Source: Gemmatimonadota bacterium (GTDB lineage: Bacteria > Gemmatimonadota > Gemmatimonadetes > Gemmatimonadales > GWC2-71-9). Taken from it: a DNA stretch of 8,478 nucleotides. Numbering within the stretch: the first letter of the stretch is position 1; each line of letters begins with the position of its first letter. This document shows positions 1-7,107 of this stretch, piece after piece. The stretch is from the NCBI GenBank assembly GCA_003220985.1, contig QHTY01000205.1, positions 1 to 8,478 of the forward strand, in the 5' to 3' direction. Both the position numbers and the translations under genes were made by a program. A model generated the notes under the pieces. That model made no database searches and had not been told where the DNA came from. It saw nothing but the letters and a program-made list of their open reading frames with translations.

Positions 1-127
1 CGGCGCACGCCTTCTGGACCGCTTTGAGAATCGCGTAGTCGCCGCACCCCGGGCACCAGCGGACTTCCTGGTCGGAGGCGTAGTCTTTCGGCGCGAGCTG
101 CGCGTCGGTGATCGTGGTGACGGTCAT
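1..127 (-). CDS. korB: 2-oxoacid:ferredoxin oxidoreductase beta subunit, N-terminal 42 codons (partial)
   Basis: The gene starts at an ATG whose last three bases are part of the korA stop (ATGA overlap, 127-124) and runs off the left edge. The visible protein contains WCPGCGDYAIL at residues 24-34. The C-P-G-C pair (Cys25, Cys28) is the hallmark near the N-terminus of KorB-type beta subunits, where these cysteines help bind the 4Fe-4S cluster. In the family the beta subunit also binds thiamine pyrophosphate and passes electrons to ferredoxin; that part lies outside the window. No clear Shine-Dalgarno sequence precedes the start, so translation is probably coupled to korA, giving equal amounts of the two subunits. 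Substrate (2-oxoglutarate rather than pyruvate or another 2-oxoacid) is inferred from the partner's architecture. Confidence 0.92.
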   Translation of the reverse strand, partial: MTVTTITDAQLAPKDYASDQEVRWCPGCGDYAILKAVQKACA

Positions 128-2022
128 CCGGCTTCGCCGCCTAACCCGCTTCCCTCGGAGGGAGGGGGAGCGCCACCGCGGATGCGTTGCACGATATCCG
201 TCACTCGGAACGGTTTTCCCGTGACCTTGCTGAATCCTTCCGCGTCGACCAAGTACTCGGCCCGGAGCAGCTTCACGAGCTGGCCATTGTTCATCTCCGG
301 CACGAGCACGCGCTCGTAGCGCTTGAGTAGCTCACCCAGGTTGCGCGGGAAGGGACTGAGATAGCGTACGTGAATGTGCGCGACGTCGGTGCCCTCGTCG
401 CGGGCGATCTTCACCGCTTGATGAATCGCACCGAACGTCGAGCCCCACCCCACGACCGCCAGCTTGCCGTGGTCCTCCCCGAGCGCGACGGTCTGCAGCG
501 GAATGTCATTCGCGATCCCGGCGATCTTATCAGCGCGCGCGTTCGTCATGCGGGCGTGGTTGTCGGGGTCGTACGAGATGTGTCCCGTATCGTAGTCGCG
601 CTCGAGCCCGCCGATGCGATGCTCGAGCTGCGGCGTCCCCGGCTTCACCCAGGGCCGGGCCAGCGTGTCGGGATCGCGCAGGAACGGATGGAATCCCTCG
701 GGATCAGTGCGGTACGTGATGGGGAAGCGCGGCAGATCGGCCTCGCGCGGAATGCGCCATGGCTCGGCGGCGTGCGCCAGGTACCCATCGCTCAGGATGA
801 TCACCGGTGTCATGTATTTCGTGGCGATGCGGACCGCCTCGATCGCGATATCGAAACAATCGGCCGTCGATACCGGTGCCACCACCGCGAGTGGCGCGTC
901 GGCGTTGCGGCCATGCACCGCCTGAAACAGATCTGATTGCTCCGCTTTCGTGGGCATGCCGGTGGACGGGCCCGCGCGCTGCGAATCGATCACGACGAGC
1001 GGCAGCTCCGTGGCGATCGCGAGCCCGAGCATCTCGGTCTTGAGGGCAATCCCCGGCCCTGAGCTCGAGGTCACGCCCAGCGCGCCGGCATAGGCAGCGC
1101 CGAGCGCCGCGCCGCTCGCGGCAATCTCGTCCTCGGCCTGGAACGTGATGACGCCGTAGGCGCGAAGATTGGCGAGCGTGTGCAGCAGCGCCGACGCCGG
1201 CGTAATGGGATAGCCGGCGAACACCATCTTCTCGATGCCCGCCGCACGCATCCCGGCTACCAGCCCCCACGCCAGGCCTTCGGTTCCACTGACCGTCCGA
1301 TAGCGCCCCGGCTGCACCTCCGCCTTCGGCACCACATAGCCGACCATGTGCTCGGCCATCTCGGCCGTCTCCCCGAACGCGTGCCCGGCGTTGAGCGCCG
1401 CGACGTTGGCCTCGGCGATCACCGGCTTCTTCGCGAACTTGCGCTTCAGCCAGTCAATCGTGGCCGCGCGCTCGTAGCCGTACATCCACAACAGCAAGCC
1501 CAGCGCCCACATGTTGCGGCAGAGATGCGCTTCACGCGACGATAGGCCGTGTGGCTTCACCGCGTCGGCGGTGAGCTTCGTGATGTCGAACTTGAGAACC
1601 TGATACTTGGCCAGCGAATCGTCGTCGAGTGGGTTGCGCTCGTATCCCGCCTTGTTGAGGTTGCGCTCATTGAACGCCGCCGTATCGACAATCACTGTGC
1701 CGCCCACCCGCAGATTCCCGAGTTCGACCGTCAGCGCGGCGGGGTTCATCGCGACGAGCACGTCCACCGCATCGCCCGGCGTCATGACGTCTTTGCCGCC
1801 GAAATGGATCTGGAACGCCGACACGCCAACCGTCGTCCCGGTGGGCGCGCGGATCTCGGCGGGGAAATCGGGGAAGGTCGAGAAATCGCTGCCCGCGAGC
1901 GCGGTCTCGAGTGTGAATTGGCTGCCGGTCACCTGCATGCCATCGCCCGAGTCGCCGGCAAATCGGATCACGACCGAGTCGCGGGATTCGCGTTGCGGGC
2001 GGACGATGGAGGAAGTGGCCAT
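124..2022 (-). CDS. korA: 2-oxoacid (probably 2-oxoglutarate):ferredoxin oxidoreductase alpha subunit, gamma-alpha fusion
   Basis: With KorB this cytoplasmic subunit would catalyse CoA-dependent oxidative decarboxylation of a 2-oxoacid, reducing ferredoxin; for 2-oxoglutarate the product is succinyl-CoA. The 632-aa protein has a gamma domain first (about residues 15-210, glycine-rich FAGDSGDGMQ at 21-30), then the alpha pyrimidine-binding domain (from about 245) with YPITPAS at 271-277, SSGPG at 320-324 and GPSTGMPTK at 351-359, and a C-terminal domain with EMNNGQL at 576-582. Gamma-alpha order and size match the two-subunit KorAB enzymes known from Mycobacterium and Hydrogenobacter. AAGGA lies only 1 nt before the chosen ATG, too close for a good ribosome site, but the next possible start (GTG, codon 18) would cut into the gamma domain. 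It follows the proline dehydrogenase stop by 9 nt. The last 17 residues are Gly/Pro/Ser-rich and look like read-through of a GC-rich repeat. 2-oxoglutarate specificity is inferred. Confidence 0.92.
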   Translation of the reverse strand: MATSSIVRPQRESRDSVVIRFAGDSGDGMQVTGSQFTLETALAGSDFSTFPDFPAEIRAPTGTTVGVSAFQIHFGGKDVMTPGDAVDVLVAMNPAALTVELGNLRVGGTVIVDTAAFNERNLNKAGYERNPLDDDSLAKYQVLKFDITKLTADAVKPHGLSSREAHLCRNMWALGLLLWMYGYERAATIDWLKRKFAKKPVIAEANVAALNAGHAFGETAEMAEHMVGYVVPKAEVQPGRYRTVSGTEGLAWGLVAGMRAAGIEKMVFAGYPITPASALLHTLANLRAYGVITFQAEDEIAASGAALGAAYAGALGVTSSSGPGIALKTEMLGLAIATELPLVVIDSQRAGPSTGMPTKAEQSDLFQAVHGRNADAPLAVVAPVSTADCFDIAIEAVRIATKYMTPVIILSDGYLAHAAEPWRIPREADLPRFPITYRTDPEGFHPFLRDPDTLARPWVKPGTPQLEHRIGGLERDYDTGHISYDPDNHARMTNARADKIAGIANDIPLQTVALGEDHGKLAVVGWGSTFGAIHQAVKIARDEGTDVAHIHVRYLSPFPRNLGELLKRYERVLVPEMNNGQLVKLLRAEYLVDAEGFSKVTGKPFRVTDIVQRIRGGAPPPSEGSGLGGEAG

Positions 2023-2031
2023 ATCCTTAAT

Positions 2032-2955
2032 CTATACGACGTTTCGGAGCACGAACCACACGTTGGCGGGGCGTTCGGCCAGCCGTCGCATGTACCAGGC
2101 AAACCAGGCGCTGCCATAGCTGATCAGGACGCGCACTTCCGCCCCCAGCGACGCCAGCTTCCGCTGTTCCGCGGCCCGAATCCCGTACAGCATGTGAAAC
2201 TCATATGAAGAGGGATCCACGCGCTGGTCCACGGCCGCCTTCCGGATCGTCTCGATGAGTCCGAGGTCGTGCGTGCCGAAGACGGGCTTCGCCCGCTGGC
2301 GCCCCGCCTCGCTAAGCAGGCGCTTGGCGAGCTGGCGGTAGTTCTCGTCGACGTCGCGCTTCTTGGGGAAGGCGACATCGGCGGGCTCGTTGTAGGCGCC
2401 TTTGACGAGACGGATGGCCGGAGCGATGGGCAGCAGGGCTTCCAGGTCTTTCGTGGTGCGGTGCAGGTAGGCCTGCAGACAGACGCCGACGTTCGGCCAC
2501 TCGGCTTTCGCGCGCCGGTACACGTCGAGCGTCAGGTCGACGTAGCGCGACTCTTCCATGTCGATCCACAGAAACGAGCGCGCCTGCTCGGCGCGCGCGG
2601 CGAGCTTCAGCACGTCCTGCACGCACCCCTCGCGGCTCGCTTCGATGCCCAGATGCGTGAGCTTGATGGAGATGTGCGCGGGAAGCTTGCGGCGCTGGAT
2701 CTTCTCGAGCACGCCGAGGTAATGATCGCGCACCGCGGCGGCCTCGGCACGATTCGTGACCTGCTCACCCAATTCCGTGAGTACGCTGCCGAGCCCCGCT
2801 TTCCCGAATTGGCCGGCCGCCTCGAGTGCATCGTCGACCGTTTCACCGGGCATGAAGCGCCGCGCGGCTTTTTGGAAGAAGCGTCGCTCGCGCAGCTGGC
2901 GGGCGAGCCACTGGCTGCGGGAGGCTTTCAGGAGGACTGTGCGTGCGAATCCCAT
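2032..2955 (-). CDS. Proline dehydrogenase (monofunctional, FAD-dependent)
   Basis: It oxidises L-proline to delta-1-pyrroline-5-carboxylate, passing electrons via FAD to the quinone pool. The 307-aa length matches the short single-domain bacterial enzymes (Deinococcus and Thermus type, about 300-310 aa) rather than the bifunctional PutA. Beta/alpha-barrel motifs appear in the expected order: SIKLTHLG (96-103), WIDMEES (130-136), CLQAYLHRT (159-167), RLVKGAYNE (182-190), FGTHD (226-230), EFHMLYG (252-258) and YMRRLAERPANVWF (288-301). The last contains the double arginine (Arg290, Arg291) that binds the proline carboxylate in the family. The N-terminal 90 residues are helical and basic, with no signal peptide, as expected for a membrane-associated cytoplasmic enzyme. 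It is first in the operon with korA and korB. No Shine-Dalgarno sequence precedes the ATG; a TACACT element 8 nt upstream suggests leaderless initiation. Confidence 0.93.
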   Translation of the reverse strand: MGFARTVLLKASRSQWLARQLRERRFFQKAARRFMPGETVDDALEAAGQFGKAGLGSVLTELGEQVTNRAEAAAVRDHYLGVLEKIQRRKLPAHISIKLTHLGIEASREGCVQDVLKLAARAEQARSFLWIDMEESRYVDLTLDVYRRAKAEWPNVGVCLQAYLHRTTKDLEALLPIAPAIRLVKGAYNEPADVAFPKKRDVDENYRQLAKRLLSEAGRQRAKPVFGTHDLGLIETIRKAAVDQRVDPSSYEFHMLYGIRAAEQRKLASLGAEVRVLISYGSAWFAWYMRRLAERPANVWFVLRNVV

Positions 2956-2984
2956 GGAGAGATAGTGTAGTGTATCGTTATTTC
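2956..2984. promoter_or_regulatory. 29-bp divergent intergenic region with candidate leaderless promoters on both strands
   Basis: This is all that separates the two divergent start codons. On the plus strand TATCGT (2973-2978) ends 6 nt before the binding-protein ATG. On the minus strand TACACT (2969-2964, with an overlapping copy at 2974-2969) ends 8 nt before the proline dehydrogenase ATG. Neither gene has a Shine-Dalgarno sequence here, and the region is A/T-rich against its surroundings. A TAnnnT box 6-8 nt before ATG is the usual geometry of leaderless transcripts in several phyla. I could not find convincing -35 boxes on either side. Alternatively the true promoters lie inside the opposite coding regions. 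Confidence 0.38.
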
Positions 2985-4244
2985 ATGCCAGCGCATCGCG
3001 TTTCCATCATCGGGGCCCTAGCCCTGCTGGGAGCCTGCGCCCACCCGCGAACCGGCGTGACGCCCGGAGTGGGAGAGGCGGGAGTGGCGGAGGACAAGTG
3101 CCTGCTGTCCACCGGTCCGGTCGCGAGGCATGCAACCATCACCATTGGGCTCACCGAACCGGTGGATCCCCGTCACGTACCGTTCGCGCGGAACGACGCT
3201 GAGCGCGTCGTGTTTCGTGAGCTCTACGAGACTCCGGCGAGAATCGACTGCGAAGGCCACACGCTGCCCGAGCTCGCCGGCGAATGGACCAAGGACGACG
3301 GGGGCCGGCGCTGGACCGTCCGGCTGCGCGACGGCGCGCAGTTCTGGGACGGCGCACCGGTCACCGCCCAAGACGTCGTGTTCGGCAGGGGCGGGCTCGG
3401 CTATACGCTCAGCGCGCTCGACGCGCGCACCGTCACCGTGACGCTCGCGAAGGGCCAGGACGACTTGCCGCCCATGTTGGGTGATCGCAGCCTCGCCGTC
3501 ACCAAGCCCGCGCCGGACTCGAGCTGGCCGATTGGCACCGGCCGCTTTTGGGCCACGAGCGCAACGACGACGGCGCAGGAGATTCGCGCGCACAGCGCGG
3601 GCGGGGACACCCTAATGTTCAAACTTGTCGCCAGCGGCGATGCACGAGACCTGCTCGATGCCGGGGTGGATCTGCTCGTCACCCGCGATCGCGCGCTGCG
3701 CGATTACGGAGCCACGCTCCAGAATCACGCGGTCGTCCCGCTGCCATGGGACCGGACGTACGTCTACGTCACCGCCGACCCGAGCAGCGCCAGATTCGAC
3801 GGCGGGGGCCTCGAGCAGTCGGTGCGCACCGAAGCGCGCCGCGCCGAAGGGGGAGGATGGTGGCTCGACCTGAAGGGCTGCGGCAGCGGAGGCGCGCCGA
3901 CGAGCTCGCCTCCTGCCGCAACCGCGCAGAAGCGCATTCTCTACTCCCGTTCCGATCCCACCGCGCGAGAGTTGGCCGGTCGCCTTGCCGCCTTGACCCA
4001 CGCCGTCGCCACGGGTCGAGCGCCTGACGACTTCAGCGCTGCGCTGGCTGGCGGCAAGGACTTGGGCTACGTGGTCGCGTTGCCGCGCGTGACTCCCGAT
4101 GCGTGCCGCACCGCGAAGGAGCTGCTGCCCTCGTGGGCCGCGACGTTTACGGGCCTCGTGGAGACGCGCGCCACCGCCATCGTGCGGCGCGACGGGGCGC
4201 GCTGGACGGTGGATCAAGACGGAACCGTGCATCTCGCCCGATGA
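2985..4244 (+). CDS. Compact family-5 solute-binding lipoprotein (DppA/OppA-like), no transporter nearby
   Basis: This 419-aa protein is predicted to be exported and lipid-anchored: residues 1-17 form a signal peptide ending in the lipobox LGAC, with acylated Cys18. I chose the ATG at 2985 because it places the signal peptide at the very N-terminus; the in-frame ATG at 2943 would add 14 residues and overlap the divergent gene. Family-5 features are VVFRELYETPARID (75-88), LPELAGEWTKDDGGRRWTVRLR (94-115) and FWDGAPVTAQDVVF (120-133), the last close to the family's 'F.DG.PVTA.DV.F' block; GTGRF follows at 184-188. It is about 100 residues shorter than typical oligopeptide-binding proteins. The second lobe is poorly conserved, with a Gly/Ala/Ser/Pro-rich stretch at 285-314 and no recognisable R.A...AIDR block. 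No ABC permease or ATPase gene follows; instead the stop overlaps the histidine kinase start (ATGA), suggesting a sensing rather than uptake role. Ligand unknown (peptides are typical for the family). Confidence 0.75.
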   Translation: MPAHRVSIIGALALLGACAHPRTGVTPGVGEAGVAEDKCLLSTGPVARHATITIGLTEPVDPRHVPFARNDAERVVFRELYETPARIDCEGHTLPELAGEWTKDDGGRRWTVRLRDGAQFWDGAPVTAQDVVFGRGGLGYTLSALDARTVTVTLAKGQDDLPPMLGDRSLAVTKPAPDSSWPIGTGRFWATSATTTAQEIRAHSAGGDTLMFKLVASGDARDLLDAGVDLLVTRDRALRDYGATLQNHAVVPLPWDRTYVYVTADPSSARFDGGGLEQSVRTEARRAEGGGWWLDLKGCGSGGAPTSSPPAATAQKRILYSRSDPTARELAGRLAALTHAVATGRAPDDFSAALAGGKDLGYVVALPRVTPDACRTAKELLPSWAATFTGLVETRATAIVRRDGARWTVDQDGTVHLAR

Positions 4245-5725
4245 GCTTCCGGACCCGGCTCCTCATCTCCTTCGGGGTGGTGGTGCTGGTCCCGCTGCTC
4301 GTCTTTGGTCTCGGCATCCGGGACGCGATGTCGCGCCGCATCACGGGCGAATACGAGCTCCGCGTCTTGGCACTCGTGGATGTGATTCGCGCCGATATCG
4401 CCCGCGAGAACGGCCGCATCGCTTCGCGCCTGGCGGCGCTCAAGGGCTCGCTCGCTGGTGACAACCAGTTCCGGGGGATGGTGCTGCGCGGTGAGGACAG
4501 CGCGTACGTCCTCGACTACGCCACGGATGCCATGCGCCTCGCCGGGCTCGGATTCCTCCAGATCCAGGACGACGAAGGGCGGGTCGTCTCTTCCGGGCAT
4601 TTTCGCAACGAGTTCGGCCGCCTCGGCCCCGCGATTCCCCCGGGCGAGGGGACGGACAGCCTCACGCTCGTGCGCGCCGCCGCCGCGGAAGGTCCATTTC
4701 TCGCGCTCGTGACGACCGACACGCTGAGCATCGCGCGCCGGCCCTTTCGGCTCGTCGGCGGCATCGTCGTCGATTCAGCGTTTCTCCTGCGCCTCGCGCG
4801 CGACCCGGAGCTGGGCGTAGCGCTGGCCCTGCCGCGCGATTCCACGAGGTCCGACTCTGGCAAGCTCGTCGTCGGTCCGCCGCTCACGCTTCCCTATATC
4901 GACGCGACCGACGGTCCGGGGCGGGTTGAGCAGGCACGCATCGAGATCACCCGCTCGGTCGCGCTGCTCACGGCCCTGCAGCACAACGTGAATCTCTGGT
5001 TCGGCGCCGCCGTGCTCGTCGCGGCGCTGGCCGCACTGCTGCTCGCCGGCTGGCTCTCGACCCGCATCAGCACACCGGTCGAGGCCCGCATCGCCATCGG
5101 CGATCTCGCCCGTCAGGTCAATCACGACGTCAAGAACGGCCTCGCGCCGCTGCGCAACGTGTTTCGCCACCTCACGCAGGTGGCGCGCGACAAGCCCGAC
5201 GAATTGCCGCAGGTGTTCACTGAGCGACAAGGAACGGTTGAATCGAGTATCAACTACCTCGAGACGCTCGCTGCCAACTACGCCAAGCTGTCTCCGCAGA
5301 CGGAGCGGAAGACGACGGATGTGAATGCGGTCGTCCGCGAGACGATCGGCGGATCCGGCGCGGTGAAGGCAAAGCTGGCAGACGGGCTTCCTGCGGTGTC
5401 GGCAGACGCGCTCGTGTTACGACGCGTCATCGAGAACCTCGTGAGCAACGCCGTCGACAGCCTCGACGGCAAGAATGGCACGGTGACGGTCACGACTGAA
5501 CAGGGAAAGGGCATCGTGCGTATCGCCGTGAGCGACACGGGGCGCGGCATGAGCAAGGCTGAGCTGGATCGCGCGTTCGGCGACTTCTATACGACGAAAC
5601 CGGGCGGTACGGGCCTCGGCCTGTCGATCGTGCGCAGACTGGTGCTGGATTCGAATGGCTCGCTCCAGGTTGAGACTGAGCCCGGCAAGGGGAGCACGTT
5701 CGTCGTGGAGATCCCCGTGCAATGA
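4241..5725 (+). CDS. Membrane sensor histidine kinase (NtrB/NtrY-like catalytic core)
   Basis: A 494-aa inner-membrane kinase that would autophosphorylate on His295 and pass the phosphate to the regulator encoded next. Transmembrane helix 1 spans about 7-25 and helix 2 about 251-270. They enclose a periplasmic domain of about 225 residues whose central part (LQIQDDEGRVVSSGHF, 106-121; LVGGIVVDSAFL, 171-182) resembles PDC/Cache folds; that is inference. The cytoplasmic core is complete: H-box VNHDVKNGLAPLRNV (293-307), N-box ENLVSNAVDSL (398-408), G1 DTGRGMS (432-438), F-box FGDFYTTKP (446-454) and G2 GTGLGLSI (456-463). A HAMP-like start (STRISTPVEA, 273-282) is followed almost at once by the H-box, so most of a HAMP domain is absent. 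The start overlaps the binding-protein stop and the stop overlaps the regulator start, both as ATGA. An upstream in-frame ATG at 4103 is rejected because it lies inside the preceding gene. Confidence 0.9.
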   Translation: MSFRTRLLISFGVVVLVPLLVFGLGIRDAMSRRITGEYELRVLALVDVIRADIARENGRIASRLAALKGSLAGDNQFRGMVLRGEDSAYVLDYATDAMRLAGLGFLQIQDDEGRVVSSGHFRNEFGRLGPAIPPGEGTDSLTLVRAAAAEGPFLALVTTDTLSIARRPFRLVGGIVVDSAFLLRLARDPELGVALALPRDSTRSDSGKLVVGPPLTLPYIDATDGPGRVEQARIEITRSVALLTALQHNVNLWFGAAVLVAALAALLLAGWLSTRISTPVEARIAIGDLARQVNHDVKNGLAPLRNVFRHLTQVARDKPDELPQVFTERQGTVESSINYLETLAANYAKLSPQTERKTTDVNAVVRETIGGSGAVKAKLADGLPAVSADALVLRRVIENLVSNAVDSLDGKNGTVTVTTEQGKGIVRIAVSDTGRGMSKAELDRAFGDFYTTKPGGTGLGLSIVRRLVLDSNGSLQVETEPGKGSTFVVEIPVQ

Positions 5726-7107
5726 CTCTGGTCCTCATCGTCGACGATGTGCCCGCTATGGCCGAGCAGTACGCCTATGACCTCAAGCGTCTCCGCGGCT
5801 ACGAGACGCTCATCGCCCAAAGCGGTCGCACGGCACTCGAGAGCCTGACGCGCGACTCAGTCGATTGCGTCATTCTCGATCTCGAGATGCCCGGCATGGA
5901 TGGCTTCGAGGTACTGCGCTCGGTCGAGCGCCTGGGACTGCGTGTGCCGGTCATCGTGTACACGGGAACGGGCGATTACGACCGCTGCGCGCAGGCGATC
6001 CGGCTTGGCGCCTACAGCTTCATAGACAAGGCCGAGTCGATGGAACGGGTCGCGCAAGAGGTGGAGAATGCGATGGAGCGCCGCCGCCTGACGACCGAGG
6101 TCACGCTCTTGCGACGCGGCTTCGGGCTCGAGTCCCCGCTCGTCGGGACGAGTCCCGCGCTCGCGAAACTCAAGGAGGCAGTCGTCCGCGTCGCGCCGGC
6201 GCCGAGCACTGTACTCATCGGCGGTGAGAGCGGCACCGGCAAGGAGTTGGTCGCTCGCGAACTGCATCGGCTAGGCCCCAGCCCCAAGGGCCCATTCATC
6301 GCGCTCAACAGCGCGGCGCTGCCGCACGAGCTGGTGGAAAGCGAGCTGTTCGGCCACGAGCGCGGCGCGTTCACCGGTGCCACCGCCACGCGGAAGGGGG
6401 CGTTCGAAGCCGCCAGCGGCGGCACGCTGTTTCTGGACGAGATCGGCGATCTGCCGCCCGCCGCCCAGGCCAAGCTCCTGCGCGTGCTCGAGGAGCGCAA
6501 AGTCACCCGCGTCGGCGCGAACAAGACGATCGCTGTCGACACGCGCGTCGTCGCAGCGACCCATCGCGATCTCGAGAAGGAAGTGGCGGAGGGACGGTTC
6601 CGCGAGGACCTGTTCTATCGGCTGAACGTGCATGTGCTGCGCGTGCCGCCGCTGCGCGATCGTCTCTCCGACGTCCCGGCGCTGGTCGAGCACCTGGTCG
6701 CCGCGACCTGCGAGCGCTTCGGCGTGAAGCAGAAGACCGTCGCGCCCGATGCGGTCGAGGCGCTGATGTCGTACGATTGGCGGCGCAACAACATTCGCGA
6801 GCTTCGCAATGTCGTTGAACGGATGATCATTGCGACCGACGGCGACGAGCTGCCGCAGTCGGCGGTGCCGGTCGAAATCCGCCAACGCACCACGCACCAC
6901 GTACCACGCACGTCTTTAGACGGACCACGCACGTTTGAGGAGCAGAAGCAAGAGGTCGAGCGGCAGATCGTCATACAGGCGTTAGAGCGAAACGAGTGGC
7001 ACGTGACGAAGACCGCGAAAGAACTTGGCCTGGCTGATCACGCGAGCCTGCTGAAAATCATGCGCCGCCTGGGAGTTCAACGGGACACCAAGGCGTCGGA
7101 CTCGTAG
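5722..7107 (+). CDS. NtrC-family sigma-54-dependent response regulator
   Basis: A 461-aa three-domain activator. The receiver domain (1-120) has acidic pocket Asp8/Asp9, phospho-acceptor Asp53 (ILDLEMPG), Thr81 and Lys103. The AAA+ domain (about 137-375) has Walker A GGESGTGKE (167-175), the sigma-54-contacting GAFTGA loop (215-220), Walker B GGTLFLDE (233-240) and arginine-finger region FREDLFYRLN (293-302), so it should be able to remodel sigma-54 RNA polymerase. The C-terminal Fis-type helix-turn-helix is at about 411-452 (VTKTAKELGLADHASLLKIMRRLGV). Two oddities are seen: the usual WPGNxREL block reads WRRNNIREL (353-361), one residue longer; and the linker before the HTH (RTTHHVPRTSLDGPRTF, 389-405) is encoded by a short tandem repeat. 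It overlaps the kinase stop by ATGA; GGAG about 11 nt upstream is a weak ribosome site. The likely local target is the sigma-54 promoter 77 nt downstream. Confidence 0.95.
   Translation: MTLVLIVDDVPAMAEQYAYDLKRLRGYETLIAQSGRTALESLTRDSVDCVILDLEMPGMDGFEVLRSVERLGLRVPVIVYTGTGDYDRCAQAIRLGAYSFIDKAESMERVAQEVENAMERRRLTTEVTLLRRGFGLESPLVGTSPALAKLKEAVVRVAPAPSTVLIGGESGTGKELVARELHRLGPSPKGPFIALNSAALPHELVESELFGHERGAFTGATATRKGAFEAASGGTLFLDEIGDLPPAAQAKLLRVLEERKVTRVGANKTIAVDTRVVAATHRDLEKEVAEGRFREDLFYRLNVHVLRVPPLRDRLSDVPALVEHLVAATCERFGVKQKTVAPDAVEALMSYDWRRNNIRELRNVVERMIIATDGDELPQSAVPVEIRQRTTHHVPRTSLDGPRTFEEQKQEVERQIVIQALERNEWHVTKTAKELGLADHASLLKIMRRLGVQRDTKASDS
6889..6934 (+). repeat. Heptamer tandem repeat ACCACGY embedded in regulator coding sequence
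   Basis: Three adjacent 7-bp units, ACCACGC (6889), ACCACGT (6896) and ACCACGC (6903), are followed by ACGT. After a 10-nt interruption the 11-mer ACCACGCACGT (6903-6913) recurs at 6924-6934. The interruption lies within a small dyad, CGTCT-TT-AGACG (6911-6922). Three heptamers equal seven codons, so the reading frame is kept. The array encodes part of the flexible linker between the AAA+ and DNA-binding domains, where extra residues are tolerated. Confidence 0.75.

Noticed and set aside
1549..2208. Long plus-strand open frame (219 codons) opposite korA and the end of the proline dehydrogenase gene
   Set aside because: It is antisense to two clearly recognised genes, Arg/His-rich and with no domain; open antisense frames are expected in GC-rich coding DNA.
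2269..2970. Plus-strand open frame (233 codons) opposite proline dehydrogenase
   Set aside because: Fully antisense to a gene with all family motifs; its composition mirrors the opposite strand's codons.
2943..2984. Upstream start for the binding lipoprotein
   Set aside because: It adds 14 residues before an otherwise standard lipoprotein signal peptide and overlaps the divergent gene's start.
4103..4240. N-terminal extension of the histidine kinase by 46 residues
   Set aside because: It would lie inside the binding-protein gene, is Arg/Gly/Ala-rich like an out-of-frame translation, and would precede a normal N-terminal membrane helix starting at the 4241 ATG.
5061..5092. Direct repeat CCCGCATC, 24 bp apart, at the shortened HAMP junction
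   Set aside because: A deletion between direct repeats leaves one copy, not two, so it does not explain the missing HAMP; an 8-bp repeat may be chance.
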